NCBI GenBank assembly: GCA_937900285.1
Contig: CALCEM010000049.1
Coordinates: 1 to 64,000 of the forward strand
DNA length: 64,000 bases
Reading direction: 5' to 3'
Source of the DNA: an uncultured Fretibacterium sp.
Lineage (GTDB): Bacteria; Synergistota; Synergistia; Synergistales; Aminobacteriaceae
Shown: in pieces, positions 59,998 to 64,000 of the stretch
Layout: each line of letters opens with the position of its first letter
Position numbering within the stretch: the first letter of the stretch is position 1
Notes under the pieces: model-generated
Seen by the model: the letters and a program-made list of their open reading frames with translations, nothing else
What the model was told of the DNA's origin: nothing
Databases searched by the model: none
Position numbers and translations under genes: made by a program

Positions 59998-61074
59998 TTA
60001 TGCGATCGTTACTTCCTTGCATAAATATACGTCTTGAACAGCGTGTATAATTTCTACGCCCTCGTTCATTGGCTTCTGGAAAGCTTTACGCCCCAAAATT
60101 AAACCCATTCCGCCAGCGCGTTTATTAATTACTGCTGTGCGCACTGCCTGCTGAATATCATTCTCGCCGGAAGCTCCACCGGAATTAATCAAGCCTGCAC
60201 GACCTGCATAACAATTTAAAACTTGATAGCGCGCCAAATCAATCGGATGATTTCCAGCTGTTAATTTGTCGTACATCTCTTTTGAAGTTTTTCCGTAACC
60301 TTTGCCCATCGCAATATAACCGCCATTATTTTCCGGCAATTTCTGTTTAATAATATCGGCCTCGATCGTTACGCCCAAATGATTCGCCTGACCAGTTAAA
60401 TCCGCTGAAGCATGATAATCCGTCACTTTGTCATCTTTCTTGACTTTAAATGCAGAATTTCTCAAATAACACCATAAAATTGTCGCCATTCCTTTTTCAT
60501 GAGCAAGTCTGAAGGCTTTTGAAATTTCCTGAATCTGGCGAGTTGATTCCGGGCTGCCGAAATAAATCGTCGCTCCAACTGCTACAGCTCCAAGATCATA
60601 AGCTTGATCAACTGAAGCAAATAAAACTTGATCGAATTGATTCGGATATGTTAATAACTCGTTGTGATTCAATTTTAAAACAAACGGAATTTTATGAGCG
60701 TATTTGCGTGCCGTCGCGCCTAAAACTCCGAGCGTAGTAGCTACAGCGTTACAACCTGCTTCAATTGCGAGCTTGATAATATTTTCAGGATCAAAATATA
60801 ACGGGTTCGGTCCGAATGATGCGCCCGCTGAATGTTCAATCCCTTGATCAACTGGCAAAATTGAAATATATCCGGTGTCAGCTAAACGGCCATGACTTAA
60901 AATGGTCTGCATCGCTCTCATAACTGGGATGGGTCTATCAGTTTGAGCCATTACGCGATCAACAAAATCCGCGCCGGGCACCGTTAACATTTCTTTCGGA
61001 ACTGCTTTACATTCGTGAGTCAAAAGGCTTTCAGCTTCAGAGCCGAGCAAACTTTCAATTTTTCCGTATTGCAT
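59998..61074 (-). CDS. fbaB: Class I fructose-bisphosphate aldolase (DhnA/FbaB type)
   Basis: A Schiff-base TIM-barrel aldolase of the FbaB/DhnA group, 358 aa. [22 protein letters not shown] is the diagnostic N-terminal barrel region. [25 protein letters not shown], and [42 protein letters not shown] sequence near the C-terminus bind phosphate. It cleaves fructose-1,6-bisphosphate or runs in gluconeogenesis. GGGAGG precedes the ATG. Monocistronic with its own terminator. Confidence 0.93.
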   Translation of the reverse strand: MQYGKIESLLGSEAESLLTHECKAVPKEMLTVPGADFVDRVMAQTDRPIPVMRAMQTILSHGRLADTGYISILPVDQGIEHSAGASFGPNPLYFDPENIIKLAIEAGCNAVATTLGVLGATARKYAHKIPFVLKLNHNELLTYPNQFDQVLFASVDQAYDLGAVAVGATIYFGSPESTRQIQEISKAFRLAHEKGMATILWCYLRNSAFKVKKDDKVTDYHASADLTGQANHLGVTIEADIIKQKLPENNGGYIAMGKGYGKTSKEMYDKLTAGNHPIDLARYQVLNCYAGRAGLINSGGASGENDIQQAVRTAVINKRAGGMGLILGRKAFQKPMNEGVEIIHAVQDVYLCKEVTIA

Positions 61075-61150
61075 TTTTGAAATTTTCCTCCCGATTTATT
61101 TTTTTTATTTTATTTAAAAGTTTTGTGAGTCAAAATTATACGCTTTAAAA

Positions 61151-61762
61151 TTATTTTTTTAAATTAAGCATGTTATTTAAATCTTGTTGAGCCTGTTCAA
61201 CCGAATTTAATTTTATGCCGTTGAAACCAAAATTTTTTGCACCCTCAATATTTTGCGCGAGATCATCAATAAAAACGCACTCCGAAGGATTTAAATTATA
61301 TTTTTGCGCCAGTAATTCATAAATTTTTTTATCCGGCTTAACGACATGAACATCACATGAAAATATTCCGCCGTCCATATATGGCAGAAAATCCAACGCG
61401 CTTTTATTTGCGTCCATGACTGTATGCGAATAATTAGACAAATATAAAACTTGAAGGCCGCGAGATTTTAAATTTTTTATCCATTCGATCGAACCTTCTC
61501 GGCGTGAAACACATTTCCCAATATTCGCGAATAAATATTTAATTTGTTTTTCGCAGGCCGGGTCATTTTTTATCATGCCGTTAATAACTTTTTCAAGAGG
61601 CTCGCCCAAGTCCAGCGCGTCCCATCGATTATTTTCCCACACTGCAAAATCTACACGCCTTATAATTTCCTCTGATTCATCGCATAAAACTTCATGGATA
61701 AATTTATCCCAGCTGAAATTTACTAACACTCCGCCAATATCAAATATTACAGTTTTTATCAT
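61151..61762 (-). CDS. HAD-superfamily hydrolase (subfamily IA)
   Basis: A 203-aa HAD phosphatase-like protein. Motif I is FDIGGVLVNF with D8; the usual second Asp is replaced by Gly (D-I-G-G-V), as in the YihX/epoxide-hydrolase-N-like subgroup. YLSNYS is motif II, KPDKKIY motif III, and FIDDLAQNIEGAKNFGF motif IV. The four-helix cap lies at 15-85. It overlaps the cobT fusion gene by four bases (ATGA), so it may process a metabolite of that pathway, for example a nucleotide or alpha-ribazole phosphate; inferred only. Confidence 0.86.
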   Translation of the reverse strand: MIKTVIFDIGGVLVNFSWDKFIHEVLCDESEEIIRRVDFAVWENNRWDALDLGEPLEKVINGMIKNDPACEKQIKYLFANIGKCVSRREGSIEWIKNLKSRGLQVLYLSNYSHTVMDANKSALDFLPYMDGGIFSCDVHVVKPDKKIYELLAQKYNLNPSECVFIDDLAQNIEGAKNFGFNGIKLNSVEQAQQDLNNMLNLKK

Positions 61763-63372
61763 ATTATTTTTACTCCGAGCTGCTGCAAGTCGCCGAGATT
61801 TCTATAATGATTAGTCTCATTAACCCAAGCTAAACAGTCCGATAATAATTCTATTTCATGGCCGGCATTTTTCAAAGCTAAAACGGTTTCGCGCACACAA
61901 AATTCACTGGCAATTCCGCAAACAACAACTTTTTTTGAGACATCCTGATTTAATTCGCGACCTGCTTTATTTTTTGCGTTAAAGGCTGAATATTCTTCAA
62001 GATTATTATTTGTGCCTTTGTAATAAATATTTTTTTCGTTTGGACGCTGTTCGGGGTTTTTAATTTCCGTGTAAAATTTTTCATGAATTTCTGCGCCATG
62101 CGTACCGGCCTGACAATGCACCGGCCAAATTCCTCCGTTTTGAGAATAGCTGCAGTGTTCGGGGTTATGCCAGTCGGCCGAATAAAATATTTTTGCTTCG
62201 TTATATTTATTTATGTACTCGATAATGTTATTAATTGCTTCATCAGCTCCGCCGCAAGCTAAACTGCCGTTAATAAAATCGTATTGGCAATCTACTACAA
62301 CAACACTCTCCGGCATTTCTAAAAGTCCTCCTTCAAAAAAATTTCCCATCTTGTTAATTATAGCGAGTGCATCATCAATTATTTTCATCATTACGGCGCA
62401 ACCAGTTCCCTCACCTAAACGCATTTTTAAATTTAAAGGTGCTTCGAGGTTTAGGGCTTCTGCTGCTGCTTTAAACGAAGGTTCGGGCGAAAAGTTCGAC
62501 AAAAATAAATAATCTCTGACTTCCGGCAATATTTTATAAGCTGCCAGAGCCGCCGCAATTGATGTTATTCCATCGACCAGAACGGGAATTTTAAAATAAG
62601 CGCATCCCAAAAAAACCCCAACCATCGCCGCGATCTCCGGGCCTCCAACGCAGGAAATTATATTTAACGGTTCTTTTGTAAATTTTTTGTGCCGCAATAA
62701 ACCTTTAAAAATTGTGTAAGTTTTTCTTAAATATCCTTGTTTGTCGAGTCCAGCACCATAGCCGACCATTTCAGCTTCAAATTTTTGAGTTAAGGCGATT
62801 ATGCAGGCTGTGGCAGGTGTAGTATTTGCCATTCCGACTTCACCGACTCCGATTAAATTTATTTTGTCGGATTTAGCTTCATTGACGAGATCGATCCCAA
62901 AATTAATATAATTTTTCACCATTGAGACTTTCATGGCTCTGCGAAATAAAAAATTGCTGCTGCCTTTACGCAAAAATTTCCCGTTTATGTTTACTCCCAT
63001 ATCAGAAAAATATTTAATGCCCAAATCAAATAATTTTAATTCTGCTCCTGCCTGTTCAGCTAAAATATTTATTCCGCCAAATTTTTGGTTTGCGTAAACT
63101 TTCATTAATCTAGCCGTAAAATTTTGTGGTGATGAGCACACACCTTCATCATAAACGCCGTGATCTGAGCCAAATAAAAATATTACTTTTTTGTCCAGAG
63201 TGTTACGCGGTTTACCAGTTATGCCGGCGATTTTGATTGAAATATCTTCCAGAACTCCCAAACTTCCTTGAGGTTTAATAAAACTATTTTGCAATTCTTG
63301 AGCCTGTTTAATGCTTTCGTAATTTATTGGTTTAATGTGTTTCAAGACGTATTCTAATTTTTTAGATGGCAT
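61759..63372 (-). CDS. cobT: Fusion of CobT (NaMN:DMB phosphoribosyltransferase) and a nicotinamidase-like hydrolase
   Basis: Residues 1-345 are CobT: QAQELQNSFIKPQGSLGVLE (part), FLFGSDHGVYDEGV, GVGEVGMANTTPA and the catalytic Glu E321 in MRLGEGTGCA. CobT makes alpha-ribazole phosphate from NaMN and dimethylbenzimidazole and releases nicotinate. Residues 355-537 are an isochorismatase-fold nicotinamidase: D361 (VVDCQYDF), metal residues D400, H402 and H406 (SADWHNPEH), K452, and nucleophile C492 (GIASEFCVRETV). All catalytic residues of both parts are intact and the linker is about ten residues. ATG 63372 begins the family-like sequence; an upstream TTG at 63381 is also possible, with GAGGAG 13 bases before it. 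The fusion links two nicotinate-producing activities. Confidence 0.9.
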   Translation of the reverse strand: MPSKKLEYVLKHIKPINYESIKQAQELQNSFIKPQGSLGVLEDISIKIAGITGKPRNTLDKKVIFLFGSDHGVYDEGVCSSPQNFTARLMKVYANQKFGGINILAEQAGAELKLFDLGIKYFSDMGVNINGKFLRKGSSNFLFRRAMKVSMVKNYINFGIDLVNEAKSDKINLIGVGEVGMANTTPATACIIALTQKFEAEMVGYGAGLDKQGYLRKTYTIFKGLLRHKKFTKEPLNIISCVGGPEIAAMVGVFLGCAYFKIPVLVDGITSIAAALAAYKILPEVRDYLFLSNFSPEPSFKAAAEALNLEAPLNLKMRLGEGTGCAVMMKIIDDALAIINKMGNFFEGGLLEMPESVVVVDCQYDFINGSLACGGADEAINNIIEYINKYNEAKIFYSADWHNPEHCSYSQNGGIWPVHCQAGTHGAEIHEKFYTEIKNPEQRPNEKNIYYKGTNNNLEEYSAFNAKNKAGRELNQDVSKKVVVCGIASEFCVRETVLALKNAGHEIELLSDCLAWVNETNHYRNLGDLQQLGVKII

Positions 63373-63563
63373 ATACTCCAATTTAAAATAAAATCTCCTC
63401 GATAAATAAATAAAAATAAATAAATAAATTCTTATAACAAAATATATTTGTTTATTCATTTTACCAAGATTTATTAATTTTCAAATTACGATTATAAAAA
63501 ACTAGCTTATAATAAGCGCGAATTTTTACACTTTTATTTCAAACGGAGGAAATTTTATTTATC

Positions 63564-64000
63564 ATGAAATTAACTGAGCAGGTTACCCACGATTTAACGC
63601 AAGCAATGAAAGATCACGATGAGAAAAAATTATCAACGATCAGAATGTTAAAGGCCGAATTACAAAAATTACAAGCTGAAAAAGGTCGCGGAGTCGAAAT
63701 TTTAGATGAAGATGTGCACACAGTCATCAGAAGATTAATTAAACAGCGTAAAGAAGCAGCAGAACAATATAACGCCGGCGGAGCTAAAGATCGCGCAGAA
63801 GCTGAATTATCCGAAATTAAAATTTTAGAGCCTTATTTACCGCAACAAATGAGCGATGAAGAATTAAATAATTTAATTAAAAATGCCGCTGATGAAATTA
63901 AAGCCGTCTCAATAAAGGACATGGGGAAATTAATGAAAAACGTAATGTCAAAAACTGCGGGGCGCGCTGATGGATCGCACGTTAAAAATTTGGTTACAAG
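63564..64000 (+). CDS. yqeY: GatB/YqeY-domain protein (partial, runs off the window)
   Basis: ATG 63564 with CGGAGGA upstream opens a frame that continues past the last base. The 145 visible residues begin MKLTEQVTHDLTQAMKDHDE and contain RMLKAELQKLQAEKGR, IRRLIKQRKEAAEQY, EIKILEPYLPQQM and MGKLMKNVMSK, the YqeY pattern. YqeY proteins resemble the tail domain of GatB and are thought to act on or near tRNA; the role is unclear. Nearly the full 150-aa protein is present. It diverges from the cobT fusion gene. Confidence 0.9.
   Translation, partial: MKLTEQVTHDLTQAMKDHDEKKLSTIRMLKAELQKLQAEKGRGVEILDEDVHTVIRRLIKQRKEAAEQYNAGGAKDRAEAELSEIKILEPYLPQQMSDEELNNLIKNAADEIKAVSIKDMGKLMKNVMSKTAGRADGSHVKNLVT

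Noticed and set aside
1..64000. Possible CRISPR array, insertion sequence, prophage or rRNA operon
   Set aside because: No spaced direct repeats, transposase or integrase motifs, phage genes or rRNA sequence were seen on either strand.

Overview
The window reads as a piece of an AT-rich chromosome from an anaerobic, Gram-negative amino-acid fermenter of the phylum Synergistota. The most specific evidence is two exported proteins, the 898-aa protein near 6.9-9.5 kb and the subtilase at 33.7-35.3 kb. Both end in a Gly-rich stretch, a Gly-Gly-Cys motif, a short hydrophobic helix and basic residues, which is the Synergist-CTERM layout. An outer membrane is indicated by a bamA-lpxD-lpxC-fabZ-lpxA cluster. 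The metabolism is anaerobic: an Rnf complex, indolepyruvate:ferredoxin oxidoreductase, and no respiratory oxidase in view. No rRNA, insertion sequence, phage or CRISPR array was seen. This looks like a core chromosomal segment with one accessory-type surface-glycan island.

Layout. 0.1-2.1 kb: ilvE-ispE. 2.1-9.6 kb: NYN-domain protein, YitT-type membrane protein, a sugar N-methyltransferase-like gene carrying a G11 tract, an orphan branched-chain amino-acid binding protein, and a large exported tandem flavin-reductase-like protein. 9.7-15.2 kb (minus strand): phosphatase-bamA-lpxD-lpxC-fabZ-lpxA. 15.4-20.5 kb: rnfCDGEAB. 20.6-24.8 kb (minus): topA-trmFO-cobJ. 25-33.6 kb: M20 amidohydrolase, pnp, a CAU tRNA, a ROK sugar kinase, cheW-amidase-GerMN-rdgB. 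33.7-37.9 kb: subtilase, tRNA-Thr, AEC carrier, speD-esterase. 38-45.1 kb: iorA-iorB-paaK-like, then a tripartite tricarboxylate transporter tctC-tctB-tctA. 45.2-50.5 kb: surface-glycan island. 50.5-55.2 kb (minus): ybaB-recR-ispDF-gltX-small ORF-tsaD. 55.4-59.8 kb (minus): iron-type ABC importer. 60-63.4 kb (minus): class I aldolase, and a cobT-nicotinamidase fusion followed by a HAD hydrolase. The window ends inside a yqeY-like gene.

How the genes fit together. Transaminases such as IlvE feed 2-oxoacids to ferredoxin-reducing oxidoreductases such as IorAB. The aryl-acyl-CoA can be linked to ATP/AMP chemistry by the PaaK-like ligase, and reduced ferredoxin can drive ion pumping by Rnf. IspE and the bifunctional IspDF belong to the MEP isoprenoid pathway. 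CobJ, CobT and possibly the histidine phosphatase belong to corrinoid synthesis.

The most unusual feature is a set of simple-sequence contingency loci, all in genes that look glycan-related. One glycosyltransferase has four GAGCCAA heptamers just inside its start, and from its ribosome-bound ATG it is out of frame as sequenced (OFF; five copies would be ON). A divergent glycosyltransferase has six AGCAACA heptamers at its start. It is also out of frame from the best ATG, and five copies would restore it. The sugar methyltransferase has an in-frame G11 tract (ON), and loss or gain of one G stops translation at once. Together they predict a phase-variable surface glycan. Other notable items are a CobT-nicotinamidase fusion, a topA that seems to start at AUU behind a leader hairpin, a Cys-rich tail on RnfE, and an ABC permease with an extra periplasmic domain.
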